Positions 1 to 8,332 of a DNA stretch of 64,000 bases are shown here, in pieces. The notes beneath the pieces are model-generated. The model worked only from the letters and a program-made list of their open reading frames with translations. It searched no databases and was not told where the DNA came from. This DNA comes from an uncultured Lachnospiraceae bacterium (lineage in GTDB: Bacteria; Bacillota; Clostridia; Lachnospirales; Lachnospiraceae): the NCBI GenBank assembly GCA_946405625.1, contig CAMJHQ010000005.1:62001-126000 (forward strand). The letters are read 5' to 3'. A program made the translations under genes and the position numbers. The stretch's first letter is position 1; each line of letters starts with the position of its first letter.

Positions 1-549
1 CGTCTCTCTCTTAAACACCTTAGATAGATAGGTCTCATTAAGTCCGACAAAATCTGCAAGTTCAGACACTGTAATAGTATTATGGAGATTTTCATTAATG
101 TAGTCAATACACTTAATGACCTGCTTGGACTTGACCCTGAACTTAACCCTGTCTCTCATAATATCGTTAAATGTATTTACCATTTCCGACTGTACTGCAA
201 CAATCTCATCAGCACTGCCCATCTTGTCTGCACGCTGAATAAAATAATCACTCAACTTATAAGCAACATCCTGATCAAGGCCGTGATTAATACAAACCCT
301 CGTGATCATCGTGATCATCGAAACGAAATGATACATTGCATTTCTAACGGGATTTTCTGACAGAACTCCTCTTGTCTTATCATCCGGTCTGGGTTTATCT
401 CCCCATCTCAGATCCAGATTTTCAATCTTTCCGTCTGCCACAAGATTGTAAAATGCCATCTCACTGTCATATGAAGGATGTTTGCCTTCCGGACTCTCTT
501 CTCTTTCATCAAAAACACTTTGAATGATACTATCAATAATCCTATCCAC
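1..549 (-). CDS. AraC-family transcriptional regulator, 3' end cut by window edge
   Basis: The frame stays open for 183 codons from a GTG at 549 to the window edge, so it is absent from the ORF track. The last visible residues, about SELADFVGLNETYLSKVFKR, match the first helix-turn-helix of AraC/XylS DNA-binding domains; the second would lie outside the window. The part before it (about 140 residues, rich in Tyr, Met and Asp) is a presumed sensing region that I cannot assign. The start is chosen because AAAGGGGG lies 8 nt upstream; an in-frame GTG at 555 is possible but too close to that site. A sigma-A-like promoter lies about 220 bp upstream, giving a long untranslated leader. The targets are unknown. 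Confidence 0.85.
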   Translation of the reverse strand, partial: MDRIIDSIIQSVFDEREESPEGKHPSYDSEMAFYNLVADGKIENLDLRWGDKPRPDDKTRGVLSENPVRNAMYHFVSMITMITRVCINHGLDQDVAYKLSDYFIQRADKMGSADEIVAVQSEMVNTFNDIMRDRVKFRVKSKQVIKCIDYINENLHNTITVSELADFVGLNETYLSKVFKRET

Positions 550-577
550 TGCCACTACCCCCTTTATAATTTATTAA

Positions 578-597
578 CAAATGGACCGACCCATTTG
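578..597. promoter_or_regulatory. Inverted repeat in the araC-type leader
   Basis: CAAATGG and CCATTTG form a 7-bp inverted repeat with a 6-bp spacer, centred about 40 bp upstream of the regulator's start codon and inside its transcribed leader. It could be an autoregulatory operator or a small leader hairpin. Nothing else in the window repeats it. Confidence 0.35.
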
Positions 598-768
598 GTA
601 AAACTCAAACTACCGCACTGCTAAAAAAATAATTTCTTAAGATAATATTATACTCTTGCAATAATCCCCTTCTTAGGTTATTATTATCAAGTACAAAGTT
701 TTCGAAAAGACTATCACAAAATGGTTTTTAAAACTTTTTCGTCAAAGTTCACAAAATCATCTGTATAT

Positions 769-798
769 ATTATATAATCTTTTCGGGGCATTAGTCAA
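769..798 (-). promoter_or_regulatory. Promoter of the AraC-type regulator
   Basis: On the minus strand, TTGACT (798-793) and TATAAT (774-769) are separated by 18 bp. Transcription would begin near 762 and give about 210 nt of leader before the GTG at 549. Confidence 0.65.
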
Positions 799-840
799 AA
801 ATTTTGATAAAAAAAACATAAAAATTATAGAATTAAGAAA

Positions 841-863
841 TGTCATCAATTATAATGATGACA
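841..863. promoter_or_regulatory. Inverted repeat TGTCATCA-N7-TGATGACA upstream of the araC-type promoter
   Basis: A perfect 8-bp inverted repeat with a 7-bp spacer lies about 45-65 bp upstream of the -35 box of the AraC-type gene. This is a usual place for an activator site. No protein can be assigned. Confidence 0.4.
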
Positions 864-879
864 ATAACAAAGCCCCCTG

Positions 880-980
880 TTAAAGAAGATTATTCTTCTT
901 TAATCATATAAATACTTTTAACCTTCACTAATGGTAAAAGGACGTATTCATTATTGGGTACGTCCTTTTATCTTTTTACC
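880..980 (+). terminator. Two hairpins; the second resembles a plus-strand terminator
   Basis: TTAAAGAAGA/TCTTCTTTAA (880-903) is an AT-rich 10-bp stem. TAAAAGGACGTA/TACGTCCTTTTA (935-946/959-970) is a 12-bp stem followed by TCTTTTT on the plus strand. No plus-strand gene lies upstream, so either the signal ends an unannotated small transcript or it only looks like a terminator. The remainder of 550-1096 holds no gene that I can support. Confidence 0.45.
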
Positions 981-1011
981 CGGATTATCTTCATGATTCC
1001 TTAATATCTTT

Positions 1012-1072
1012 CTTAAGAAAAAATGAAGGAGCGGGGCATCTTTCCGGGATACTCTGCTCCTTCATTTTCAAT
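1012..1072 (-). terminator. Terminator of the fatty-acid synthesis operon
   Basis: AAAATGAAGGAGC (1020-1032) pairs with GCTCCTTCATTTT (1056-1068). On the minus strand the stem runs directly into TTTTTTCTT. It lies 29 nt past the stop codon of the last operon gene. Confidence 0.8.
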
Positions 1073-1096
1073 CAGATTTTCTGAATATTATAAAAC

Positions 1097-1534
1097 CTAT
1101 GGATTTAATTCAGGCATCAGCTCATCCGATACCTTCTTCATTATCTTATTAAAGAACTCATACTCTTCATCCGTAAGAGAATTCTTTATTCTTTTTTCAA
1201 CTATCTCAAAGTATTTCTCACTAAGGTTCCAATACTTATAATATCTGTCGGTAACCTGAAGATGAAACTCTCTCTTATCGGTCTCTGACTGAACCTTCTT
1301 TACATATCCTTTTTTTATCAAAGAATTAACCTTATAGGTTGCATTTGGGGATGATATTCCGATAAAGCCTGCAAATTCATTTATAGTAGGGCATCCCAAA
1401 GAATGAATGATTTCTACGCAATAAGCTTCAACCGTAGTAAGGCTGAGCTCTCTGTTTTGGATTCTGTTAAATACATCTCTGTAATAATGAACCCTGAACT
1501 TTCCGTAAACCTCTGAAAGTGCACTTCTTTCCAT
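1097..1534 (-). CDS. MarR-family regulator, probable FabT-like repressor of the fab operon
   Basis: This 145-residue protein has the size and fold signature of MarR winged-helix regulators. The helix-turn-helix is around residues 50-75 (TINEFAGFIGISSPNATYKV) and a wing follows with SETDKREFHLQ. It is the last gene of the fatty-acid operon, 9 bp after fabZ. In streptococci and enterococci the MarR protein FabT sits with the fab genes and represses them. By analogy this protein is inferred to bind the paired AATATTTAAAATT sites at the acpP promoter. Its place at the operon tail, not the head, means it would be made in proportion to the operon and could act as a feedback repressor. Specific orthology to FabT is not proven. 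Confidence 0.8.
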   Translation of the reverse strand: MERSALSEVYGKFRVHYYRDVFNRIQNRELSLTTVEAYCVEIIHSLGCPTINEFAGFIGISSPNATYKVNSLIKKGYVKKVQSETDKREFHLQVTDRYYKYWNLSEKYFEIVEKRIKNSLTDEEYEFFNKIMKKVSDELMPELNP

Positions 1535-1543
1535 GCTAACTCC

Positions 1544-1969
1544 TTATCCTATTGCAAATGATATCTCCGCCTGACATGCTACTTTGCCGTTAACTGTAGC
1601 AACCGCTTTTCCGAATCCCACAGGTCCCTTTCTCTCAATGATCTCACATCTGAGATTAAGTACATCTCCCGGCTTAACCTGCTTCTTAAACCTTGCATTC
1701 TTAATTCCACCGAAGAAAGCAATCTTTCCCTTGTTTGCTTCTTCCGAAAGAATAGCTACCGCACCTGTCTGCGCAAGAGCTTCAATGATAAGCACTCCCG
1801 GCATAACATGAGCTTCAGGAAAATGTCCCTGAAAGAACGGTTCATTTACAGAAACACATTTCACACCCTCAGCCCAGACTCCCGGCTCAAAATCCGTAAT
1901 CTTATCTACAAGCTGCATAGGAAATCTGTGAGGTATGATCTCTCTGATCTGATTTGAATCAAGTTCCAT
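1544..1969 (-). CDS. fabZ: 3-hydroxyacyl-[acyl-carrier-protein] dehydratase FabZ
   Basis: FabZ dehydrates beta-hydroxyacyl-ACP to trans-2-enoyl-ACP in the elongation cycle. The 141-residue protein has the family motif [11 protein letters not shown] near residue 14, the active-site His in [11 protein letters not shown] (residues 48-58) and the catalytic Glu in IIEALAQTG (about 63). The ORF-track start at 2029 lies inside fabF and is rejected. The ATG at 1969 follows GGAGGACTAAT and leaves one base after the fabF stop, which suggests translational coupling. No separate FabA is present, so FabZ is the operon's only dehydratase. Confidence 0.95.
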   Translation of the reverse strand: MELDSNQIREIIPHRFPMQLVDKITDFEPGVWAEGVKCVSVNEPFFQGHFPEAHVMPGVLIIEALAQTGAVAILSEEANKGKIAFFGGIKNARFKKQVKPGDVLNLRCEIIERKGPVGFGKAVATVNGKVACQAEISFAIG

Positions 1970-1970
1970 A

Positions 1971-3209
1971 TTAGTCCTCCCATTTCTTAAATACAACGCT
2001 CGCATTATGTCCGCCAAAACCGAGTGCATTAGAGAGAGCGTAATGAATATCTGCCTGTCTTCCTACATTAGGAACTATATCAAGGTCACATTCAGGATCC
2101 GGTGTCTTGTAATTGATCGTAGCAGGTACAAAACCGTCCTTAAGTGCCATTGTTGTAAAGATTGCTTCAATTGCGGCAGCGGCACCCATAAGGTGTCCTG
2201 TCATTGACTTTGTTGAGCTTACCATAAGCTTATAAGCGTGATCTCCGAATACTTCCTTGATTGCCTTTGTCTCACCTGCATCATTAAGATGTGTTGATGT
2301 TCCGTGAGCATTTATATAATCAATATCCTTAGGTGCGATTCCCGCATCCTCTACAGCCATCTTCATACATCCTGCAGCACCCGCTCCCGAAGGATCCGGA
2401 GCTGTTATATGATAAGCATCACAGCTTGCACCGTAACCTACTATCTCGCCGTAGATCTTTGCACCTCTTGCCTTTGCATGCTCGAGTTCCTCAAGTACGA
2501 GGATACCTGCGCCTTCACCCATTACAAATCCGCCACGCTCTGCATCGAATGGAATTGATGCTCTGTTCGGATCTGTTGATGTTGAAAGAGCCTTCATGAC
2601 TGTGAATCCACCGAGTCCCATAGGACAGATACATCCCTCAGCACCACCTGTAAGCATTACATCCTGATATCCGTCTCTGATCTTGTGGAATGATTCTCCG
2701 AGTGAGTTGTTACCGCTGGCACATGCTGTAACTATACATTCGCATACACCTTTAAAACCTGTATCAATTGCGATTTCACCTGAGCACATATTTGAAATAG
2801 ACATAGGAATGAAGAATGGTGATATCTTCTCATATCCTCTCTCAAGTCCTCTTGCTGTCTGGTCTGTGATCGTAATAAGTCCTCCGATACCTGATGAAAC
2901 GATTGTTCCGCATCTGAACGGATCTTCCTTCTCAATATCAAGTCCGCTGTCCTTTATAGCCTCTCTTGCTGCTATAATACCGAACTGTGTATAGCGGTCC
3001 ATCTTACGGGCTTCCTTCTTGTCCAGATAATCCTCAGGATTGTAATCCTTAACCTCTCCGGCAACCTTTACCTTAAAATCCGTAACATCCATCTGCTTTG
3101 TAAAGTCTATACCACAGACACCGTTCTTTGCATTTGTCCATGCTTCCTCTAAGTTATGTCCCACCGGATTGATAGTTCCCATTCCGGTAATCACCACGCG
3201 TCTTTTCAT
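1971..3209 (-). CDS. fabF: Beta-ketoacyl-ACP synthase II FabF
   Basis: FabF condenses malonyl-ACP with acyl-ACP during chain elongation. The 412-residue length is typical. The Cys-His-His triad is visible: Cys in TACASGNNS, His in [11 protein letters not shown], and His in [12 protein letters not shown] with its conserved Lys. GAGG lies 10 nt before the ATG. It is the only ketosynthase in the operon, and no FabH-type initiating enzyme is encoded in the window. The 72-bp gap to fabG upstream is the largest gap inside the fab cluster, but no clear internal promoter is seen there. Confidence 0.97.
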   Translation of the reverse strand: MKRRVVITGMGTINPVGHNLEEAWTNAKNGVCGIDFTKQMDVTDFKVKVAGEVKDYNPEDYLDKKEARKMDRYTQFGIIAAREAIKDSGLDIEKEDPFRCGTIVSSGIGGLITITDQTARGLERGYEKISPFFIPMSISNMCSGEIAIDTGFKGVCECIVTACASGNNSLGESFHKIRDGYQDVMLTGGAEGCICPMGLGGFTVMKALSTSTDPNRASIPFDAERGGFVMGEGAGILVLEELEHAKARGAKIYGEIVGYGASCDAYHITAPDPSGAGAAGCMKMAVEDAGIAPKDIDYINAHGTSTHLNDAGETKAIKEVFGDHAYKLMVSSTKSMTGHLMGAAAAIEAIFTTMALKDGFVPATINYKTPDPECDLDIVPNVGRQADIHYALSNALGFGGHNASVVFKKWED

Positions 3210-3281
3210 CTTATGTAAACCTCTTTCTTGTATTTCATTTTAAATGTGCCCGAAGTATTCCATGAGTCATATAGTTTAACT

Positions 3282-4031
3282 CTATACTCTCATTCCTCCG
3301 GCAACCTCGATAACCTGTCCTGTTACGTATTCAGCTTCGTCTGAAGCGAGAAATGCAACAACCTTTGCAACATCCTCAGGCTGTCCTGCTCTTCCGAGTG
3401 CAATAGACTTTACCATTTCCTCTTTAACCGCATCAGGAAGGACCTTTGTCATATCTGTTTCAATGAATCCCGGTGCAACTGCATTGCATGTGATTCCTCT
3501 GCTTCCGAGTTCCTTTGCAACAGACTTAGTCATACCGATAACGCCTGCTTTGCTGGCTGAATAATTCACCTGTCCCGGATTTCCGTAAACACCTACGACA
3601 CTGCTGATATTTACGATACGTCCGTAACGTGCCTTCATCATCGGACGCGCTGCAGCCTTCATCATATTGTATGTACCCTTAAGATTTGTTGAAATAACAA
3701 GATCAAACTCTTCTTCCTTCATCTTCATAAGAAGATTGTCTCTTGTAACACCTGCATTGTTTACAAGTATATCAACCTTACCGAAAAGCTCTGTTGCCTG
3801 CTTGAAGAGATTCTCTGCATCTTCTAAAGATGTAACATCAGCTTTAAATGCAGCGCCCTTAACACCTTCAGCTTCAATAAGCTTAACAGTTTCCTCTGCT
3901 GCATCAGCGATAACGATATCACAGATAATTACATTTGCTCCCTCTGAAGCAAGCTTAACACTGATAGCACGGCCTATTCCTCTCGCGCCGCCTGTTACTA
4001 TGGCTGTTTTACCTTCTAATCTTTTACTCAT
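3282..4031 (-). CDS. fabG: 3-oxoacyl-[acyl-carrier-protein] reductase FabG
   Basis: FabG is the NADPH-dependent short-chain dehydrogenase that reduces beta-ketoacyl-ACP. Visible motifs are the nucleotide-binding TGGARGIGRAIS near the N-terminus, VNNAGVTRD, the catalytic Ser in ISSVVG, the YSASK catalytic Tyr/Lys, and the C-terminal VTGQVIEVAGGMRV typical of FabG. The ORF-track start at 4052 is replaced by the ATG at 4031, because CAGGAGG lies 6 nt upstream and the protein then begins MSKRLEGKTAIVTG, giving 249 residues. It lies between fabD and fabF in the usual order. Confidence 0.96.
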   Translation of the reverse strand: MSKRLEGKTAIVTGGARGIGRAISVKLASEGANVIICDIVIADAAEETVKLIEAEGVKGAAFKADVTSLEDAENLFKQATELFGKVDILVNNAGVTRDNLLMKMKEEEFDLVISTNLKGTYNMMKAAARPMMKARYGRIVNISSVVGVYGNPGQVNYSASKAGVIGMTKSVAKELGSRGITCNAVAPGFIETDMTKVLPDAVKEEMVKSIALGRAGQPEDVAKVVAFLASDEAEYVTGQVIEVAGGMRV

Positions 4032-4062
4032 TACTGCCTCCTGGTATAACATTTAACCTGAT

Positions 4063-5001
4063 TTATAATCCGAGCTTCTCTTTCAGAACCTCAATATCTT
4101 CTACTTTATCTACCTTAATACAAGGAACATCAGGTGTAGTCTTCTGAACGAACTTTGAAAGCGTATTTCCCGGTCCGATTTCTACAAAAAGCTCAACTCC
4201 CTGATCAACCATATATCTTATCGAATCATCCAGATACACACTGCTCTGTACCTGCTTAACGAGAATATCTGAAATCTTCTCATCATCCTTCTTAGCGCTG
4301 CCGTATGAATTAAATACAACAGGGATATTCATTTCGCCGAAATTCTCCGAAGCGAATCTCTCACGGAGAGCTTCACCCGCCGGCTTCATAAGTGAAGTAT
4401 GGAAAGGACCGCTTACCTTAACAGGAAGGCATCTCTTAGCTCCGAGTTCCTTAAGAACTTCTGCAGCTCTGTCAACTGCTTCCGAATCACCGGATACCGT
4501 AATCTGACCCGGACAGTTAAAGTTTGCAGGCTCGGCTATAAGTCCTTTATCTTTAAATTCCTCATTAACCTTTGCACAGCCTTCCTTAACCTTATCCTTA
4601 TCAAGTGCGATGACCGCGATCATCTTACAATCACGTCCCGCAGCTGCTTCAACCATTGCCTTGCCTCTATATGCCACAAGCGGAATAACCTGATCCTCAG
4701 TAAATACACCTGCTGCATAAAGCGCCGAATACTCACCCAGCGAAAGACCTGCTGCAATATCCGGACGTATTCCCAGTTTATCGAGCACCTTTGTGACACC
4801 TACAGCAAATGCGACCATACATGGCTGTGTATTTGCCGTAAAGTTGAGTTCATCTTCCGGTCCCTCAAAACATATTCTCTTTACATCAACTCCGAAATCC
4901 TTATCAAAGGTTTCCTTAAATTCAGGATACGCCTCATAAAAATCCTTGCCCATTCCGACATAGTGCGCACCCTGTCCTGCGTATAAAAATCCTATCTTCA
5001 T
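4063..5001 (-). CDS. fabD: Malonyl-CoA:ACP transacylase FabD
   Basis: FabD loads malonyl groups onto ACP. The 312-residue protein starts MKIGFLYAGQGAHYVGMG, a hallmark of the family. The catalytic Ser is in AAGLSLGEYSAL, where Leu replaces the more usual His before Ser. The catalytic His is in KVSGPFHTSLM. The start is set at the ATG at 5001, preceded by GAGGTGACAGGA; the ORF track's upstream GTG at 5010 overlaps that ribosome-binding site. FabD sits between fabK and fabG. Confidence 0.95.
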   Translation of the reverse strand: MKIGFLYAGQGAHYVGMGKDFYEAYPEFKETFDKDFGVDVKRICFEGPEDELNFTANTQPCMVAFAVGVTKVLDKLGIRPDIAAGLSLGEYSALYAAGVFTEDQVIPLVAYRGKAMVEAAAGRDCKMIAVIALDKDKVKEGCAKVNEEFKDKGLIAEPANFNCPGQITVSGDSEAVDRAAEVLKELGAKRCLPVKVSGPFHTSLMKPAGEALRERFASENFGEMNIPVVFNSYGSAKKDDEKISDILVKQVQSSVYLDDSIRYMVDQGVELFVEIGPGNTLSKFVQKTTPDVPCIKVDKVEDIEVLKEKLGL

Positions 5002-5025
5002 TCCTGTCACCTCAGTCAGTCTGTA

Positions 5026-5946
5026 TTAGAGATTGATAACTACTTTTTTAGCATCCTCATAGAGCGTTTTTAAAATGTCTGCCACCGGACGGATTTCAGT
5101 CAGCTGTCCGCAGACCTGTCCTGCCATAACAGAACCGTTCTTAACATCACCGTCTACTACCGCACGTCTGAGTCCACCGAGCGTGATCTGCTCAAGCTCT
5201 TCTCTCGAAGCTGCCTGAGCCTCAAGCTTCAGATATTCTCTTGCCATAGCATTCTTGATGATCCTGACAGGAGCCTGAAGACTTCTTCCGGTAACTGTTG
5301 TGCTGTTATCTCTGGCTCTTATAAGTTCATTCTTATAATTCTCATGAATCGGACACTCCTCACTTACGAGAAGGCATGTTCCGATCTGTATTCCGATTGC
5401 TCCGAGACACATTGCTGCTGCAAACTGACGTCCGTCGGCAATTCCTCCTGCTGCGATTACAGGTATATCTACACTGTCAACAACCTGAGGAACGAGTGTC
5501 ATCGTTGTCATATCACCTACATGGCCGCCGCTCTCGCCACCTTCGGCTATTACAGCATCAGCGCCCATTTTTTCCATTTTTCTTGCGAGTGCACAGCTTG
5601 CCACAACAGGAATGACTGTTGCGCCGCTTGCCTTCCAGGCTTCCATATATTTACCCGGAGAACCTGCTCCTGTTGTGATAACACGTATATTCTCTCTTGC
5701 AAGCAGATCTGCAATATTATCAACATCAGGATTGAGAAGCATAAGATTAACACCGAACGGCTTATCGGTTGCACGTCTTGCATCCGCAATCTCCTCTTCG
5801 ATCCTTGCCGCATCATATCCGCCCGAAGCTATAAGGCCAAGACCACCTGCTTCTGAAACTGCAGCAGCAAACTTACCTGTTGCAATATTTGCCATTCCAC
5901 CCTGAATGATGGGGTATTTAATACCTAACATTTCATTTAATAACAT
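5026..5946 (-). CDS. fabK: Enoyl-[acyl-carrier-protein] reductase II FabK (FMN)
   Basis: FabK is the flavin-dependent enoyl-ACP reductase found in streptococci and clostridia instead of FabI. The 306-residue protein has the nitronate-monooxygenase-like TIM-barrel motifs IKYPIIQGGMANI at the N-terminus, AEGGESGGHVG in the FMN/catalytic loop and IPVIAAGGIADGRQ for phosphate binding. No FabI or FabV is present here. FabK enzymes are generally insensitive to triclosan; that is family knowledge, not shown by this sequence. A good GGAGG lies 8 nt before the ATG. Confidence 0.94.
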   Translation of the reverse strand: MLLNEMLGIKYPIIQGGMANIATGKFAAAVSEAGGLGLIASGGYDAARIEEEIADARRATDKPFGVNLMLLNPDVDNIADLLARENIRVITTGAGSPGKYMEAWKASGATVIPVVASCALARKMEKMGADAVIAEGGESGGHVGDMTTMTLVPQVVDSVDIPVIAAGGIADGRQFAAAMCLGAIGIQIGTCLLVSEECPIHENYKNELIRARDNSTTVTGRSLQAPVRIIKNAMAREYLKLEAQAASREELEQITLGGLRRAVVDGDVKNGSVMAGQVCGQLTEIRPVADILKTLYEDAKKVVINL

Positions 5947-5990
5947 TTTTTCAACCTCCGGAACCTGTTGCCAGATTATCTATCTATTGA

Positions 5991-6932
5991 TCATTTTTTT
6001 CTGTTTCTGACAAGTATATCTATATCTCTGAACTTACGATATCTTTCCTCGGCTATCTCATCCGGACTCATGGTCATGAATCTCTTCAGTTCATGCTTCA
6101 GTCTCTCATCGATATCCTTGTAAACCTTTTCAGGATTATGCTGCATACCGCCGAGCGGCTCTCTGATCACATCATCTATAACACCGAAACCGTAAAGATC
6201 ATCAGCAGTAAGCTTCATGAGATCACACGCTTCGGCTGCTCTTTCGGAATCCTTCCAGAGTATGGATGCAAATCCTTCAGGCGAAAGAACCGAATAGACC
6301 GCATTTTCAAGCATATATACCGTGTTTGCGACACCTATCGCAAGTGCGCCACCGCTGGAACCCTCTCCTGTTACAATAGCAATAACAGGAACCTTGAGTG
6401 CGCTCATCTCCGCAAGATTGGTGGATATCGCAATACTCTGGCCGTTTTCTTCAGCCTCGAGTCCCGGATAGGCACCCGGTGTATCAATAAATGTAATAAT
6501 AGGTCTCTTAAACTTCTCTGCCTGCTTCATCATCCTGAGAGCCTTACGGTATCCCTCAGGACCCGGCATTCCGAAATTAAATTCTATATTTTCGTTTATG
6601 TTTTTACCTTTTCTATGTCCGAGGACTGTGACCGGCATTCCATGAAAAAGTGCAATTCCGCCATAAATGCTCTTATCCTCTTTACCGATGTAATCTCCTC
6701 TCTGAATAAAGAAATCATCGAACAGTGCATTTATAAAATCATCGACCTTTGGTCTCTTCATATTTCTGGCGAGAAAAACCTTATCATGCGCAGTCAGATG
6801 TTCAGCCTCTTTACTTACCGTCTCATATTCCGACGAAAGCTGACGGATAAGCACCGTATCATTCTTATCCTTTGCTTCTATTATGCCTTTTGACAATTCA
6901 GTAAGTTTTTCGTCAATCTCTCTGATAGTCAT
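5991..6932 (-). CDS. accA: Acetyl-CoA carboxylase carboxyltransferase subunit alpha AccA
   Basis: AccA and AccD form the carboxyltransferase that makes malonyl-CoA. The 313-residue protein has the AccA crotonase-fold signature FIDTPGAYPGLEAEENGQS, the oxyanion-hole region TGEGSSGGALAIG, and the family's N-terminal helical segment. It lies directly after accD, as in many Bacillota. The biotin carboxyl carrier (AccB) and biotin carboxylase (AccC) genes that normally complete the complex are not in this operon and must be elsewhere. Confidence 0.96.
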   Translation of the reverse strand: MTIREIDEKLTELSKGIIEAKDKNDTVLIRQLSSEYETVSKEAEHLTAHDKVFLARNMKRPKVDDFINALFDDFFIQRGDYIGKEDKSIYGGIALFHGMPVTVLGHRKGKNINENIEFNFGMPGPEGYRKALRMMKQAEKFKRPIITFIDTPGAYPGLEAEENGQSIAISTNLAEMSALKVPVIAIVTGEGSSGGALAIGVANTVYMLENAVYSVLSPEGFASILWKDSERAAEACDLMKLTADDLYGFGVIDDVIREPLGGMQHNPEKVYKDIDERLKHELKRFMTMSPDEIAEERYRKFRDIDILVRNRKK

Positions 6933-6960
6933 TTTCTTTTCCTCTGGTTATGTTGTTCTG

Positions 6961-7845
6961 TTACTTGTGAAGTCTGAGAATCTGAGCAAGAACAGTTCTC
7001 ATGTCTCCTCTATCTACTATCTGATCTACAAAGCCGTGATCAAGCTGAAATTCAGCTCTCTGGAATCCCTTCGGCAGCTTCTGTCCTATAGTCTGCTCTA
7101 TAACTCTTGGACCCGCAAATCCAATAAGTGCTCCGGGTTCAGCAAGTGTTATATCCGCAAGAGTTGCAAAGCTTGCACTTACACCTCCTGTTGTAGGATG
7201 AGTAAGAACCGAAATATAGAGTCCTCCGTTTTCACTGTATTTCTTAACAGCGGCAGATGTCTTAGCCATCTGCATCAGCGACAGGATTCCTTCCTGCATT
7301 CTTGCACCGCCGCTTGCCGTAAAAATGATTATCGGAACTCCGAGTCTTTCAGCAGCCTCAAAGCTTCTGGTAATCTTCTCTCCTACAGCTATACCCATGC
7401 TTCCCATAAGGAACTCACCGGCCATAACAGCTACAACACATTTGTTTCCTTCTATTTCGCATACTCCCGAAAGCACACCTTCATCAAGTCCTGTGTCATT
7501 CTGGAGTTTTTTGATCTTTGAATCATAATCCGGATATCCGAGCGGATCCAGTACCGGAATATCAATTTTGAGTCTTCTGAATGTTCCTTTGTCGGCGAGT
7601 GCTCTCACACGTCTGAGTGCAGAAATCCTGCTGTGCTGCCCGCATTTCGGACATACATACAGATTCTTCTTCATCTCTGACAATGTGGTTACAAAGTTAC
7701 ATCCGGAGCACGTAAAGCTTTCATCGCTTTCCGGCTCCGGATTTGTATCTTCGTCACTATACTTCGCCGGTTCCATGAACTCTACAGACTCCTTGGATGC
7801 ACTGCTTTTAACCACAGTACTTTTCTTCTTTCCAAAAAGCTTCAT
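6961..7845 (-). CDS. accD: Acetyl-CoA carboxylase carboxyltransferase subunit beta AccD
   Basis: AccD is the zinc-ribbon partner of AccA. In the 294-residue protein, residues about 45-68 carry the zinc ribbon CSGC...CPKC. The crotonase-fold core follows, with TASGGARMQEGILSLMQMAK and the acetyl-CoA-binding loop HPTTGGVSASFA. The first 40 residues are basic and Ser/Glu-rich (MKLFGKKKS), likely disordered. GGAGGACGGAC precedes the ATG. The gene is 22 bp downstream of acpP. Confidence 0.96.
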   Translation of the reverse strand: MKLFGKKKSTVVKSSASKESVEFMEPAKYSDEDTNPEPESDESFTCSGCNFVTTLSEMKKNLYVCPKCGQHSRISALRRVRALADKGTFRRLKIDIPVLDPLGYPDYDSKIKKLQNDTGLDEGVLSGVCEIEGNKCVVAVMAGEFLMGSMGIAVGEKITRSFEAAERLGVPIIIFTASGGARMQEGILSLMQMAKTSAAVKKYSENGGLYISVLTHPTTGGVSASFATLADITLAEPGALIGFAGPRVIEQTIGQKLPKGFQRAEFQLDHGFVDQIVDRGDMRTVLAQILRLHK

Positions 7846-7867
7846 GTCCGTCCTCCGAAGTTTTGTC

Positions 7868-8092
7868 TTACTTATGCTCCTCTACGTAATCTACAAGATC
7901 CTGAACTGTCTTGATGTTTGGAAGGTCCTCATCTGAGATAGCTACACCAAGGTTCTCCTCGATAGCCATTCCAAGCTCTACTGCATCAAGAGAATCAGCA
8001 TCAAGGTCATCTGAAAGAGATGCCTCAAGAACTACCTTGTCCTCATCACAATTGAGAACATCAACAATAATTGCCTTGATTTCTTCGAACAT
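7868..8092 (-). CDS. acpP: Acyl carrier protein
   Basis: This 74-residue acidic protein carries the growing acyl chain on a phosphopantetheine arm attached to Ser34 in the motif [12 protein letters not shown]. The ORF-track start at 8134 adds an unsupported Lys-rich extension; the ATG at 8092 has AGGAGA 9 nt upstream and gives a normal ACP length. It is the first gene of the operon, so the promoter at 8169-8196 and the flanking repeated sites should control all nine genes. Confidence 0.95.
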   Translation of the reverse strand: MFEEIKAIIVDVLNCDEDKVVLEASLSDDLDADSLDAVELGMAIEENLGVAISDEDLPNIKTVQDLVDYVEEHK

Positions 8093-8138
8093 TTCTAAAA
8101 TCTCCTTTTTCTTCATGAAGTTGTTTGGCAGCAAAAGA

Positions 8139-8220
8139 ATATTTAAAATTCTTTAACTATCGAAGTCTATTATAGACATGTATCCTGATATGTCAATATA
8201 AATATTTAAAATTTTTTAAC
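8139..8220 (-). promoter_or_regulatory. Promoter of the fatty-acid operon flanked by two 20-bp operator-like repeats
   Basis: On the minus strand TTGACA (8196-8191) and TATAAT (8174-8169) are 16 bp apart, so transcription starts near 8162. AATATTTAAAATTCTTTAAC (8139-8158) lies just downstream of the start, and the same 20-mer with one difference (8201-8220) lies just upstream of the -35 box. Each contains the inverted repeat TTAAAA-TT-YTTTAA. The spacing of 62 bp between copies would place two bound dimers either side of RNA polymerase. The MarR-type protein encoded at the operon end is the natural candidate binder. Confidence 0.7.
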
Positions 8221-8223
8221 CAC

Positions 8224-8288
8224 TTGACAAACCCCTTCTCTCTTTATATTATTATTGTGGCGATGGGGTATGTAGTTTTGAAAACTAC
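8224..8288 (+). promoter_or_regulatory. Divergent promoter and palindrome upstream of the acyl-CoA synthetase gene
   Basis: TTGACA (8224-8229) and TATTAT (8247-8252) are 17 bp apart on the plus strand. The transcribed leader holds GTAGTTTT-G-AAAACTAC (8272-8288), a 17-bp palindrome with a central G, which looks more like a protein-binding site than an RNA hairpin because the loop would be one base. GATGGGGT (8262-8269) can also pair with ACCTCATC around 8307-8314. Confidence 0.55.
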
Positions 8289-8332
8289 GTCTTGTCATGT
8301 TAAAAACCTCATCTCTGGAGGATTAAATCTTC

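Noticed and set aside
1544-2029. 161-residue FabZ with long N-terminus
   Set aside because: The extra residues lie inside fabF; the ATG at 1969 has its own ribosome-binding site and gives the family's standard length.
5344-5856. Plus-strand ORF of 170 codons opposite fabK
   Set aside because: It is antisense to an unambiguous fabK, has a Cys/Ser-rich unstructured composition, and has no ribosome-binding site. The same holds for other long plus-strand ORFs such as 6093-6893, 52929-53552 and 59802-60464.
8257-8330. Possible fluoride or other riboswitch in the acyl-CoA synthetase leader
   Set aside because: It starts GGCGATGGGG like a fluoride switch, but the CGCC closing strand and the downstream pseudoknot partners are missing.
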